The notes: generated from the letters alone by a model not told the origin. 64,000 bases of DNA from Bacteroidaceae bacterium (GCA_024398785.1 JAKSIO010000001.1:558001-622000); one strand, 5' to 3'. Positions 9,101-16,077 are shown, counted from the stretch's first letter. Numbers and translations: made by a program.

Positions 9101-9803
9101 ACCATGTCTTGAGCGTTTGCAGGACTACGACAATAGCCGCGATTATCGCTCCCAGCGGTGTGGCGATGAATGCCTTGGCAGCACCTGTCATCTGTGTTAT
9201 ACTCTTTGCAGCAGCCTGTACACTGTCAGGCATCTGTGACATGAGAGCGTTGTACTTCTCCTGTCCTCCCAGCAGTTTGACGAGTATGTTGGATTCCTCC
9301 TCCTCCTCCTCGGACATGTCATCAACAGCTCCTGCAGCACCCTCCGCTGCCGACTCCATCTGTTGCAGCACGGTGGAGTAGCGCTCGGTCTCGCTGTTCA
9401 GATCCGAGATACGTGTAGCCGTCTCCTGCATCTGTTCAGTGAGACGGTCAAACTCGGCGAAGTTGCCCTCCGCAAATGCTTCCTGTGCCTGTTCTGACAG
9501 TTCCTCGAATTTTGCTTTGAGAATCTCGACCGATTCTGTGTTTGCATCTATGACGTCCCGTAACGCTTCCGTCTTGTGCTCTGCGTCAGACACGTCGTAT
9601 TGTGTGGATAACTCGCTGAATACCTGTGCGGCGGCACGGCTGGCTTCCCGCATGCCGTCAAAGATGTCATCGAGACGGTTGCCTTGTTTCTCTGCTTCGT
9701 CTCCGATGCCGTCCAACAGGCGGCGGCTCTCCTCCACGCTGCGTTGCAGCTCCGAGTTGTCTATACTTGCGCTGAAATTCAGTCTTCCGTTATCCTCTGC
9801 CAT
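6192..9803 (-). CDS. Tail tape measure protein
   Basis: 1203 residues, by far the longest gene in the prophage, placed directly after the frameshifted tail chaperones as in other siphoviruses. Long coiled-coil stretches cover residues 15-150 and about 330-700 (many E/K/Q/R heptads). Hydrophobic segments lie at about 209-233 (AKAFIATPLGAIIAAIVVVL) and around 770-800, and an acidic run DDMSEEEEEE at 161-170. In this family protein length sets tail length, so a long non-contractile tail is expected. Start and stop overlap neighbouring genes (TAATG and ATGA). Confidence 0.92.
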   Translation of the reverse strand: MAEDNGRLNFSASIDNSELQRSVEESRRLLDGIGDEAEKQGNRLDDIFDGMREASRAAAQVFSELSTQYDVSDAEHKTEALRDVIDANTESVEILKAKFEELSEQAQEAFAEGNFAEFDRLTEQMQETATRISDLNSETERYSTVLQQMESAAEGAAGAVDDMSEEEEEESNILVKLLGGQEKYNALMSQMPDSVQAAAKSITQMTGAAKAFIATPLGAIIAAIVVVLQTLKTWFNSTAEGQMAFAKVSGYVSGVLGQLKEIVITVGKALYDAFSNPREAITNLWTSIKENIVNRFKSLGDMASALGGILKAAFTFDREGIKQSAKELADSFMQFTTLDDAAKSIKDWGSSVNDAAKATAEIRQQEKQLEVEVSEWQKRKEELDKTKAEARMKMYDTTLSNVERKEAMDAYKEALDEQVRVESDFADRRIDLQKRSMELTSNTIEDENRLRELETERLRIDTQAAQEMAMLQRRSNSFTNGKTEDTAAKELLTLQQNTAQAQIELMKEGSDKKIRQIQLDYEREIAEYQLQEQKWRDAQGGALTETQQTALTAAREQARKTLLQKELDESIQGIETYEQRRTDLERQYAENRARLYENGALRQGVSQGNVDELNRQEQETMQALDIEFANRQEAFQSWCNEIANLSLEQLEELLARAQDELAALEREGETDSNKIAAARAKVATADKKVRQAKADAEINPDKRSIKEWEDLYSVLNDCNDIFEEIGETVGGTAGEIIKTVGTISSATLQMINGILTVTKSSEAAIQSTSTAGTTAIKAMESASVILTVISAALQIAQAIAQAVTSDAAREARIEALQTEIDRLQWEIDHADVVRLQRNYSTAIDMTADAFKRYRDEMDAALVKIRQKEELEAWEKINNDRFITDINRRSIEKAKNTAIEIQYEQQRADAVKRYAADIARAYANVEYTADKALGEERYKEATAQLENYTQQMLDLQDMINEEQDAKKPDDDNIREWNKTIEELGSKSVQLMNEMTENIIGDSATGIAEELSDAFFDAFQNGEDYAEAWGNKVNDITGDIVRRMLTQQFLEEPLGKIFNTYKGKWFNDGEFVGIDAFIDSMDEFAADLNEKKDNFAAMYESLPEDIKSLFAPVADSTREATAGGIATASQESVDELNGRMTAVQGHTYSIAENTQMLVTNTTEILRSVMQIENNTDRLAAVESSLRDVRSTLSDINLFGIKIKAL

Positions 9804-10485
9804 TATTCTATCGAATTAAAGAATTGCATTACTTTGTCCCTGTTGTTCGGGTCGTCAGCCCTGATTACAGGTTGTGTCTCCTTATCCTTGCCGTCCTTGT
9901 CACGCTTGCTGATATATGTAGGTAGCGTTGCTCCGTACAGAATCACGTTCGCGTATGACATATCGTACAGGACGTAATCAATAGACAGATTGAATGCCTT
10001 GACCGTGCCTGCTACGACTGCCCAGATGCTGTCGTTTCGTTCTCCACTTTCGTCGGACGGAGCAGGTTTATCTCGAGGAGGAAAGTGGTAAGCGCGAAAA
10101 AATCGCCTATCTGCATTGTCTTGAGAAGACGTACAGTGAGTGCGTGCAGCTCTGTCGGTGTGCACTGATGCATCAGCCTGCGTGCAAGACGGCGCCGCCT
10201 GTAGTGGAATAGAACGCGGAATCGGCGTTTCGCTCCGATGATCAGCGTCGCGATGATGTCTCCTATCGCCTTGCAGTCACTCGCAATAGAGAGTGACTCA
10301 CTCACGATGTCTCCGTCATTGAGTGATACGCGCGGCAGCCGTGAGATATGCTGCGATACGAGAACCAGCGTAGCGATGCTCGGTGGTGCTATTCTGTAGG
10401 TCTTGCCTCCTACGCGCACTTTGTCTGTCTGCTGCAGGATCGTGTCTCCTGCTGTCTGTTCAATAGTATGTGCCATATCTGTCAT
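9803..10485 (-). CDS. Tail assembly chaperone, long form made by -1 frameshift (gpGT-like)
   Basis: The second frame (stop at 9803) has no convincing start of its own. It joins in frame with the upstream chaperone gene by a -1 shift at 10096-10102, giving about 227 residues: the first 130 of the short form plus a tail reading RAYHFPPRDKPAPSDESGER and then SIWAVVAGTVKAFNLSIDYV. This is the same layout as lambda G/GT. The long form would bridge tail tube subunits and the tape measure protein during assembly. The stop overlaps the tape measure start (TAATG). The frameshift itself is inferred from the sequence. Confidence 0.8.
10012..10485 (-). CDS. Tail assembly chaperone, short form (gpG-like)
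   Basis: 157 residues starting at ATG 10485 (a second ATG at 10476 is possible). It lies between the tail tube gene and the tape measure gene, the standard place for this family. It contains KVRVGGKTYRIAPPSIATLV, a pattern seen in Bacteroidales phage chaperones. Codons 128-130 read GAT TTT TTC, a perfect slippery heptamer that lets ribosomes enter the -1 frame. The start codon lies 5 nt after the CCA end of a tRNA gene, so its ribosome-binding region overlaps the tRNA 3' end. Confidence 0.82.
   Translation of the reverse strand: MTDMAHTIEQTAGDTILQQTDKVRVGGKTYRIAPPSIATLVLVSQHISRLPRVSLNDGDIVSESLSIASDCKAIGDIIATLIIGAKRRFRVLFHYRRRRLARRLMHQCTPTELHALTVRLLKTMQIGDFFALTTFLLEINLLRPTKVENETTASGQS
10096..10102 (-). 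other. Programmed -1 ribosomal frameshift site (T TTT TTC)
   Basis: On the minus strand the zero frame is GAT TTT TTC, with GAT at 10104-10102. This matches the X XXY YYZ rule for -1 slippage exactly. Slipping back one base joins the upstream frame to the downstream frame that ends at 9803, and nothing else is needed to make one protein. The location in the tail chaperone gene is where many siphoviruses use this mechanism. Confidence 0.85.
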
Positions 10486-10490
10486 TGTGT

Positions 10491-10565
10491 TGGTTGCGGG
10501 GGCAGGAGTCGAACCTGCTGCTGTCGAGTAATGAGCCCGAGGTGCACCCGTTACACCTCCCCGCG
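10491..10565 (-). tRNA. tRNA-Met(CAT), initiator-like, phage-borne
   Basis: 75 nt fold into a complete cloverleaf: acceptor CGCGGGG with CCCCGCA, D-stem GTGT/GCAC, anticodon stem TCGGG/CTCGA with loop CTCATTA (anticodon CAT), T-arm GCAGG-TTCGACT-CCTGC, discriminator A and encoded CCA. The first pair is the C1-A72 mismatch and the anticodon stem has three G in a row; both mark bacterial initiator tRNAs. Oddities are A8 instead of T8, T37 instead of A37, a 7-nt D-loop and one G-T pair in the anticodon stem. It sits in the tail operon, 5 nt before the chaperone start codon. Confidence 0.82.
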
Positions 10566-10640
10566 ATACTCGGACGAGGACGCATCACGCGCGCTCGCCC
10601 GCAGAAAAATGAGTTTTTGGAAATGAAAAAATCTTCACGA

Positions 10641-11342
10641 TTACTGTGGAATCTGTGTTACTTTTACAATTGCAGATTTGCCGTCAGCTGTGATTGTGAC
10701 GTATGCCACCCTCTGGCTGGAATCCGAGTTAGCAGATACCTTTACTGTGGTGACTTTTGCTGCTGTTGTCACTGTGCACCAAGACTGGTTCGAGCTTGCA
10801 GATACGTTACCTGTAGATGTTGCAGAAACTGTCTTGCCAGTTGTGTCTGCTGCACCTGAGAAGAACAACTCATACTTGTCCAGTGCAAGTCCGCCCTCGG
10901 TGTACGGTTTAACGGTTTTTCCCTCTGCTGGTATCAGACATTTGCAGACGTAGTGCAGCATGATACCGTCAGCGGTAGAGAATGACTCCTCGCAGCGGAC
11001 TACGGCGCGGTCAATCTGAATGCCCTCGCACGAGTTGTCCTCTGGGATGACGCGGAAAGCATGCTCTCCGTCAATGACGCCGTCGTTATCATCGAAAGGA
11101 CGTGAATAGCCTTTTTTGACGAACAGGTTAAATTCCAGCTGATAGGTTGTTTTTGCGACTTTGAAGTCGACGATACCGCCACCCTCCTCAGTTGCTGTCT
11201 TCTCTGTACCTGCGGTAGGAACGAGCTTGGTTGTGTCCTCTTTCGGAGTGTCTAATGCAGTCCAAGATCCTGATGATGACGGAGCGCCTCCAACGGAAGG
11301 GATAGTTCTAAGTGAGCATTTGCCCCAAGATAATATTGCCAT
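10641..11342 (-). CDS. Major tail tube protein with C-terminal BACON-like domain
   Basis: 233 residues between the tail completion genes and the tail chaperones, the usual site of the tail tube gene. Residues 1-150 form the tube-like domain (FKVAKTTYQLEFNLFVKKGY). From about 160 the protein switches to an Ig-like BACON pattern: STGNVSASSNQSWCTV, then VKVSANSDSSQRVAYVTITA and a final KSAIVKVTQ strand. BACON domains of Bacteroidetes are linked to mucin or glycan contact. Displayed on every tube subunit, it would coat the tail. The tube assignment is from position; the BACON call from the motif. Confidence 0.78.
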   Translation of the reverse strand: MAILSWGKCSLRTIPSVGGAPSSSGSWTALDTPKEDTTKLVPTAGTEKTATEEGGGIVDFKVAKTTYQLEFNLFVKKGYSRPFDDNDGVIDGEHAFRVIPEDNSCEGIQIDRAVVRCEESFSTADGIMLHYVCKCLIPAEGKTVKPYTEGGLALDKYELFFSGAADTTGKTVSATSTGNVSASSNQSWCTVTTAAKVTTVKVSANSDSSQRVAYVTITADGKSAIVKVTQIPQ

Positions 11343-11353
11343 TGTTGTAGTAG

Positions 11354-11770
11354 TTAATTAAGTTCTTCAAATAATCTGTATCGTAACATTATGACGACGT
11401 AGTGCTGCTGCGTGTCGCGTTCCTCGTCTGTAGAGATAGTTGACTGAACAGTGAACAGGTAGTTGCTGCGCGTCGCAGTCAGACGTTCCGTCCATTCCTG
11501 CGCAGCGCGTTCTATCTCCGCTGTTCGCGCTCCGTTCTCAACCCATACGCCGTTCAATTCGATGTCAGGGACGTAGATGTGTATTGTTACCACGCCTGTC
11601 TGCACCTGCTCTGACAGTCCAGCAGTGAATATCACAACAGCGTCTTCCTTGCGGCTGTCACGCGGACGGTAGCCGTTGCGATAGACTTTGCCTGTGAGCA
11701 TCTGTGCAAGGCTGCTGCCCTGTAGCATCTGTATCACGTCTCCCTGTACTTCGTGTGCTGTGTGTTTCAT
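11354..11770 (-). CDS. Tail completion/terminator-like protein
   Basis: 138 residues, located directly upstream of the tail tube gene. The mixed fold (AVVIFTAGLSEQVQTGVVTI; IERAAQEWTERLTATRSNYL) fits head-tail joining or tail terminator proteins of siphoviruses. It overlaps the preceding gene by 4 nt (ATGA), indicating coupled translation. The function is inferred mainly from gene order. Confidence 0.55.
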   Translation of the reverse strand: MKHTAHEVQGDVIQMLQGSSLAQMLTGKVYRNGYRPRDSRKEDAVVIFTAGLSEQVQTGVVTIHIYVPDIELNGVWVENGARTAEIERAAQEWTERLTATRSNYLFTVQSTISTDEERDTQQHYVVIMLRYRLFEELN

Positions 11771-12210
11771 TTCGTGCTGAGGTTGAGTTCTCTGAATAGT
11801 TTCGGAACGAGGTTGTCTGCCAACAGTTCGGCGCTGTCTATAACGTCTTTTCCGCGGCGTTTTACGTACGCGGCGTACTGCATGCCTGCCACAACGATAA
11901 GAGCAATTCCGTTGCTGAACCTGCTTGCGAGACTTTCTGCGTACGAGCGTCCTGTCTCAGATCCGTTGCCGCCGTCCTTGACTGCAGCAAAAGACGAAGC
12001 CAGTACGACCTGTCCGTCCTTGACTATAACGTATCCGACACTGCTGCGGAGGTTGCCTGTCTGGTCGGTATAACTGCCTGATTCCCGCGCTGTATTGACA
12101 ACCTGTTCGCCTATTGCAGACAGCTCACGGATGAGGGCAGCCTCGACGTTTTTTATTTTGTCCTCGATGTACTGCTGCACTTTCGTTTCTATTGTCTGTT
12201 TGATAGGCAT
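11767..12210 (-). CDS. Head-tail connector / minor tail protein (HK97 gp10-like)
   Basis: 147 residues from ATG 12210 (MPIKQTIETKVQQYIEDK). Pattern NTARESGSYTDQTGNLRSSV, followed by a hydrophobic core ending GMQYAAYVKRRGKDVIDSAE, is characteristic of HK97 gp10-type neck proteins. An in-frame GTG at 12330 overlaps the previous stop (GTGA) and would add 40 residues rich in H, R and T. I prefer 12210 because the added part looks non-coding in character and because an A-rich stretch like that before other genes here precedes the ATG. Confidence 0.7.
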   Translation of the reverse strand: MPIKQTIETKVQQYIEDKIKNVEAALIRELSAIGEQVVNTARESGSYTDQTGNLRSSVGYVIVKDGQVVLASSFAAVKDGGNGSETGRSYAESLASRFSNGIALIVVAGMQYAAYVKRRGKDVIDSAELLADNLVPKLFRELNLSTK

Positions 12211-12326
12211 TGCTGTTGTCTTTTCAGTTAATTTTTCGGAATTTGGCGCGTGTGGCGTTTTCGCTCTGTGTCCTGTGTGTTTGTGTCTTCCGCAGGAGAA
12301 AGTGCCGTAAATCGCCGCAAATCGCG

Positions 12327-12647
12327 TCACACAATTATCCGTACCTCTCCGACTGCTTCGAGCAGTTCTATGCTAACTACGGAAAACTCCCCAAGTACAT
12401 GTCCGAATTGCATCAGCCGCACGCGGTTCGCGCGGAACGGTCGTGCCTGTGCTTCAACGAGTATCGTGTAAGATTGCTCTGTTACAGGCTCTCCTGTGCG
12501 CTGTGCGAGTGCGTTATGCTTGGTCGGTATGAACTGGCAGGGGATAGGAGCACCCCATGTCTGTACGGCAGAAGTGGGATAGCCTGCGCTATCCAGTCCG
12601 CCTCCGTCGGAGCATTGCACCTGTATTGTCCCGTTCTGTATGATCAT
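12327..12647 (-). CDS. Head-closure/connector protein
   Basis: 106 residues, mostly beta (TWGAPIPCQFIPTKHNALAQ; EQSYTILVEAQARPFRANRV), in the cluster of short connector genes between the capsid gene and the tail tube gene. It overlaps the preceding gene by 4 nt (ATGA). The role as head-closure protein is inferred from position and size; no diagnostic motif was recognised. Confidence 0.5.
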   Translation of the reverse strand: MIIQNGTIQVQCSDGGGLDSAGYPTSAVQTWGAPIPCQFIPTKHNALAQRTGEPVTEQSYTILVEAQARPFRANRVRLMQFGHVLGEFSVVSIELLEAVGEVRIIV

Positions 12648-12976
12648 AGACTTTCCCCTTTGTAGCCGTATGTAGGCATGCTCTTGGTCGCGCTCGGGTC
12701 ATCATGCTGTGCGTACAGAGATTTGGCTCTGCTGCGCAGCTGTGTCCGCTGTTCGTCGCTGAATGTGTAGCTCTGACCGCCCTGTGAGACGTTGGGAGCA
12801 TCCGACAGCCACAGGAGGAGGTCTGCCTTTGCGAGGTTGTAGTCCCGTCCAGACAGAACCTCCTGCGTTGCTATGTCGTTCAGCGACAATCCTCTTGCCT
12901 CTGCGCACTCTGCGAGAGTGCGAAAGGGAATGGGGTATGCGTTTATGCCCTGCAGTGCTTCAAGTATTGTCGTCAT
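12644..12976 (-). CDS. Head-tail adaptor protein
   Basis: 110 residues, helical (LAECAEARGLSLNDIATQEV; KADLLLWLSDAPNVSQGGQS), with an N-terminal domain like the adaptor (gp6/gp15-type) proteins found right after capsid genes. The C-terminal GYKGESL resembles other Bacteroidales phage adaptors. It lies 20 nt downstream of the major capsid gene. Function is assigned by gene order and helical content. Confidence 0.55.
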   Translation of the reverse strand: MTTILEALQGINAYPIPFRTLAECAEARGLSLNDIATQEVLSGRDYNLAKADLLLWLSDAPNVSQGGQSYTFSDEQRTQLRSRAKSLYAQHDDPSATKSMPTYGYKGESL

Positions 12977-12996
12977 ATTGTCACATCGTAGTTAAA

Positions 12997-14091
12997 TCAA
13001 CTCCAAGCCTGTCCGTCAGTCTTGAGGTAGATGTTACGGTAAGCAGTGTCAAATACAGGAATAGCGTCTGTCTGTCCGATAGTTATCTCTGCTGTCGGTT
13101 CAACTGTTCCGTATTTCTTTATTACAGTGTGAGCGCGCTCTACGCGTATGATAGCGTCGTTTCTCTCCTGCAGGATGTCGTATTGGGTACTACCCAAGAT
13201 GCGATTTTCTGAGAGGATAAGACGGTCTGTCGCAAACGGGTTGCCGCTGGTCTGTGTGCCGTCCTTGAACTCGCGGGTGATGTCTTGGTCGATGACAATC
13301 AACTGAATGCCGTTGAGCCAAGCCTGTTTTGCGAGCATAGCATTAACAGCGGCAAGGTCGGGTGTCTGTGCGATACCGACAGCGTTTGCGAGGTAGGAGG
13401 CGCAAGCCTTGATGATCTGCTCTGCAGAACATATCTTGTAGAACGTCTCGAGGTTGACGAACGCGAACTTCGGGTTCAGACCGTTGCCCTTAGCGCCCTT
13501 GATGACTGTTGCGAGGTCGCCGATGATGTCAGCAGAAGCGGAAGTGCCCCAGTCGGTTGAGGTGTTCTTTTTCTGTGTGCTTGCGTCCACGTCATAGTCG
13601 AGGTCGAACTCGTTAGCGAATGTGGCGTTGTTGGTTGTAGTGAACGAGAGCTTGCCAGCGTTGGAAGCCAGTGCCCATGCGATGTATTCAAGTTCGCTCT
13701 GTACGCCTGTGAAGCAGAAGTCAACGTCTCCGCCCCAGTACTGCACGAGCTTGGCTGCATCCTCATTCTGTGCGAATGCGAGTGCTGTCTGGTAGTCCTT
13801 AATCTCGCTGCGTGACATCTCACGACTGATTGAGATGAACGGGATATCGCCCTTAGCGCTCTCAAAGAGAGGACGTCTCTTGCGGACAATTGTGCCGTTG
13901 TCTGTGTGTAGGTCGGCAGCGACATTCCTTTTCTCCAGCTGGTTTGTCAAGGTCTTCCATACGAAGCCGTTGACTTTATTTACAGGGAAGTGAGTGCCGA
14001 ACAGGAACGGTCTGGCGTCCGCGCTGTTGAGGCGAGCCTGCACCATTTGTTCTGACAAGCCCTGTATCATTGTATTGACTATTGTTGCCAT
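12997..14091 (-). CDS. Major capsid protein
   Basis: 364 residues between the decoration protein gene and the adaptor gene. The protein has an N-terminal arm, a middle part (KGDIPFISISREMSRSEIKD; DAAKLVQYWGGDVDFCFTGV) and a C-terminal domain ending in an exposed strand. This fits HK97-fold capsids, probably of the cap E group. Upstream sequence AATCAGTACAGCAATG is similar to that of other late genes here. The preceding gene ends at 14103, so both are on one transcript. Confidence 0.85.
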   Translation of the reverse strand: MATIVNTMIQGLSEQMVQARLNSADARPFLFGTHFPVNKVNGFVWKTLTNQLEKRNVAADLHTDNGTIVRKRRPLFESAKGDIPFISISREMSRSEIKDYQTALAFAQNEDAAKLVQYWGGDVDFCFTGVQSELEYIAWALASNAGKLSFTTTNNATFANEFDLDYDVDASTQKKNTSTDWGTSASADIIGDLATVIKGAKGNGLNPKFAFVNLETFYKICSAEQIIKACASYLANAVGIAQTPDLAAVNAMLAKQAWLNGIQLIVIDQDITREFKDGTQTSGNPFATDRLILSENRILGSTQYDILQERNDAIIRVERAHTVIKKYGTVEPTAEITIGQTDAIPVFDTAYRNIYLKTDGQAWS

Positions 14092-14102
14092 TGCTGTACT
14101 GA

Positions 14103-14678
14103 TTAATAGTTAATTATTCCTTTGAGTTTACCTGCAATAAGAGCGGGGAGGCTGTTGCCCTTTGTTGTGCCAATCATCCACGCGTCTGTATTGATGTTGT
14201 CGTTCGCGATAACAGGCTTGCCTGTGCCTACGAGAGTGAGAGGCTCATATTTGAGAGCAGCTCCGCTCGCTCCAGCAGCAGCACCCTGAAAGAGATACGA
14301 TGTGTCCTTTGTCAGCGCTGCTCCGAGAGTAGTGCCGACTGTGAGCTCGTCGTATGCTGCGTTGCTGGTGTCTATTGCTGTGATAGCGTATGCAGCACCA
14401 TTCTCAGCTGCGAAGACGACGTCTGAAACCTTGAAGTCGTGACCCTTGTAAACCTTGATTTTGGTCGCTGAATCTGTAGCGTTTGCCTGTACCTTTGCGT
14501 ACTTCACAACGTGGCAGATGCCGTTGGAGTCAGGCGCACTAAGAGGACGTCCCTCTGCAAGATAGTCGACGTTGAGGTCTTCTGTTGCGACGGATACTCC
14601 GCCGCGAATATCAGCGACCTTGTGCTCGAATACCTTTGGCAGTCTGCTGTCCTTTCTTTTTTGAACTGTCATTGACAT
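14103..14678 (-). CDS. Head decoration/head fibre protein
   Basis: 191 residues located between scaffold and major capsid genes, as for decoration proteins in many phages. Sequence is small-residue rich and beta-like (ATDSATKIKVYKGHDFKVSD; YLFQGAAAGASGAALKYEPL). The pattern IKVYKGHDFKVSDVVFA recurs in proteins annotated as head fibre proteins in Bacteroidales phages. An N-terminal MSM gives two possible starts (14678 or 14672). The decoration role is inferred. Confidence 0.6.
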   Translation of the reverse strand: MSMTVQKRKDSRLPKVFEHKVADIRGGVSVATEDLNVDYLAEGRPLSAPDSNGICHVVKYAKVQANATDSATKIKVYKGHDFKVSDVVFAAENGAAYAITAIDTSNAAYDELTVGTTLGAALTKDTSYLFQGAAAGASGAALKYEPLTLVGTGKPVIANDNINTDAWMIGTTKGNSLPALIAGKLKGIINY

Positions 14679-14704
14679 TGTTGTAACTGTTTAATTGTTA
14701 ATAA

Positions 14705-15394
14705 TTAGAACGGCTGCCCCTCAGAGGATTGGGTGCTGCGGGCATTGATAGCCTCGAGCTGCTCCTTGGTCAGATCGTTCTGTTGCGCTTGTCTGCCTGT
14801 AACGACAGACGGCTTCCCGAAAACAGCCCCTTTCGCTGTAGTGTCCTTGATGATGCCTGCGACTTCGTTTGTCACGTCGCCGATCAGAGTAGAAAACTCC
14901 TCGTCCGTGATGTTCTCCACTGGAGTACGTTCGTACGCTTTCCGAAGTGACTCTGGCAATTTCGCGGTTACTTCCGACAGTTTCTGTCTGCGGTCTGCTG
15001 ATACACGTCCGCTCTCGACTGCAATGACACGCTCTGTGAGAGCCTGATTGCTGTCTATGAGTTTCTTAGCCCAAGCGGGCATGTCTTCGTCGGCTGGTTG
15101 CTGTTCTGATGTTATCGAACTGCCCCCGTCCTCAATCTTGACGCCGTCTTTCAGCCCGTGCTTCTTTTCGTAGTTGCTTACGGCTGTGACCTGCGCTTCG
15201 GTAGCACGGCTGTCGCCGTAACTATCGATGATTGACTGCCAAGTGACACCCGCGACTGCGGTTTCCACCTGTTCTGTTGTGGTGACAGTTTTACCAAACT
15301 TGTTCTTGATAACCCTGTCGAGTACTGCGTCACTGACCCCCTCAAATTTGGCTTTCAGTGCTGCGAGTAGTGCGTTGTAGATTTCTTTATTCAT
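14705..15394 (-). CDS. Capsid scaffolding protein
   Basis: 229 residues, charged and mostly helical, just upstream of the decoration and major capsid genes. The central part (EQQPADEDMPAWAKKLIDSN; SADRRQKLSEVTAKLPESLR) is coiled coil. The C-terminus (AQQNDLTKEQLEAINARSTQ) is polar and acidic. This is the usual layout of scaffolding proteins that direct procapsid assembly. No protease motif is seen. The region upstream (15395-15643) holds a divergent control region. Confidence 0.75.
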   Translation of the reverse strand: MNKEIYNALLAALKAKFEGVSDAVLDRVIKNKFGKTVTTTEQVETAVAGVTWQSIIDSYGDSRATEAQVTAVSNYEKKHGLKDGVKIEDGGSSITSEQQPADEDMPAWAKKLIDSNQALTERVIAVESGRVSADRRQKLSEVTAKLPESLRKAYERTPVENITDEEFSTLIGDVTNEVAGIIKDTTAKGAVFGKPSVVTGRQAQQNDLTKEQLEAINARSTQSSEGQPF

Positions 15395-15643
15395 ACGTCT
15401 ATGAAATTAACTGTTAAGATAATGCGCCGAAGATAAGAATAATTTTTGAAAGTGTTTACATTGTAAGCATAAAATTTGCACGAAATTGCAAAATTTGTGC
15501 GATTCTTGAAAACTCGGCAAGACTGCCGTCAAACTGCGATTTTCAAAAATAATTGCTGTTAAGATAAAAATATTTGTAATTATATTTGTTTTATTGATTT
15601 AAACGTAGTTATTTTGTCGCTGTAATCATAATTCGAGTTGGAA
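15395..15643. promoter_or_regulatory. Divergent AT-rich control region between scaffold and plus-strand cassette
   Basis: 249 bp without a gene. CTGTTAAGATAA occurs twice (15411-15422 and 15556-15567). A near-inverted copy of TTTCAAAAATaATT flanks the middle part. On the plus strand TATATTTG (15581-15588) is a good -7 element for the gene at 15644, but without a clear TTTG at -33. The minus side carries TATCTTCG-like sequence for the late operon. Confidence 0.45.
15411..15567. repeat. 12-bp direct repeat pair in the divergent control region
   Basis: CTGTTAAGATAA is present at 15411-15422 and 15556-15567, 145 bp apart, bracketing most of the intergenic region. It could be a binding site for one regulator at both promoters. 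Confidence 0.5.
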
Positions 15644-15868
15644 ATGAAATACAGCAGTACACAGATCAACAGGGACTGGAGAATTAAAGTTGACGGTTAT
15701 ACGGAAGACGGTCGCAAGTTGCATACGTTGCTTGGCGTGCGCGGGACGGTCGCCCTGATAGGGGAGGAGTTTCTCAACAAGTTTCTCGATCGTGCCTATG
15801 CCAGCATGCTGGATGCGTGCACATGCAAGCTCCGTCGCGGTATAGTCATTACGTTTTACGCCAAATAA
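15644..15868 (+). CDS. Small conserved-looking hypothetical protein, plus-strand cassette
   Basis: 74 residues from ATG 15644; an in-frame TTG at 15638 is a poorer start. Sequence KYSSTQINRDWRIKVDGYTE then LHTLLGVRGTVALIGEEFLN forms an alpha/beta protein with a basic, Cys-containing C-terminus (CTCKLRRGIVITFYAK). It is the first of four plus-strand genes set between minus-strand head genes. I do not recognise a function. The strand switch suggests a lysogenic-conversion or accessory (moron) gene. Confidence 0.6.
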   Translation: MKYSSTQINRDWRIKVDGYTEDGRKLHTLLGVRGTVALIGEEFLNKFLDRAYASMLDACTCKLRRGIVITFYAK

Positions 15869-15876
15869 TTGAAGTT

Positions 15877-16044
15877 ATGGGAGAGCAGATTACAGTTACA
15901 TTCTATCGTCCGAAGTCCATTATTGACCCGACTTTGGAAAAGGTTGTCATCAGGACAGGCGCGACCGACGTTACGAAAGCCTATGAGGTTGCTGTCGAGA
16001 ACGGGCACAACCCCTACAGGAATATCAGGTTTTCTTGGGAGTAG
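15877..16044 (+). CDS. Small hypothetical protein (55 aa), plus-strand cassette
   Basis: The frame opens at ATG 15877, 8 nt after the stop of the previous gene, and ends at TAG 16042-16044. It reads MGEQITVTFYRPKSIIDPTL, with later NGHNPYRNIRFSWE. Predicted alpha/beta, no membrane segment. Tight spacing to the previous gene supports co-expression. Function unknown. Confidence 0.5.
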   Translation: MGEQITVTFYRPKSIIDPTLEKVVIRTGATDVTKAYEVAVENGHNPYRNIRFSWE

Positions 16045-16059
16045 GCTGATTGTCAGCCT
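16043..16059 (+). terminator. Perfect hairpin after the first two plus-strand cassette genes
   Basis: AGGCTGA (16043-16049) pairs with TCAGCCT (16053-16059) around a 3-nt loop and overlaps the stop codon of the 55-residue gene. A second weaker stem (GCCC/GGGC) follows, then T-rich sequence. A terminator or attenuator is plausible. Confidence 0.4.
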
Positions 16060-16077
16060 GCCCATCTTGTCGGGCGA

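Noticed and set aside
10491..10565. The tRNA being a chromosomal attachment target
   Set aside because: It lies inside the tail operon far from the integrase, and the attachment end is at the mnmE side, so it is a phage gene rather than an integration site.
12211..12330. N-terminal extension of the head-tail connector from GTG 12330
   Set aside because: The 40 added residues are rich in H, R, T and P, and ATG 12210 has the A-rich upstream sequence typical of the other late genes.
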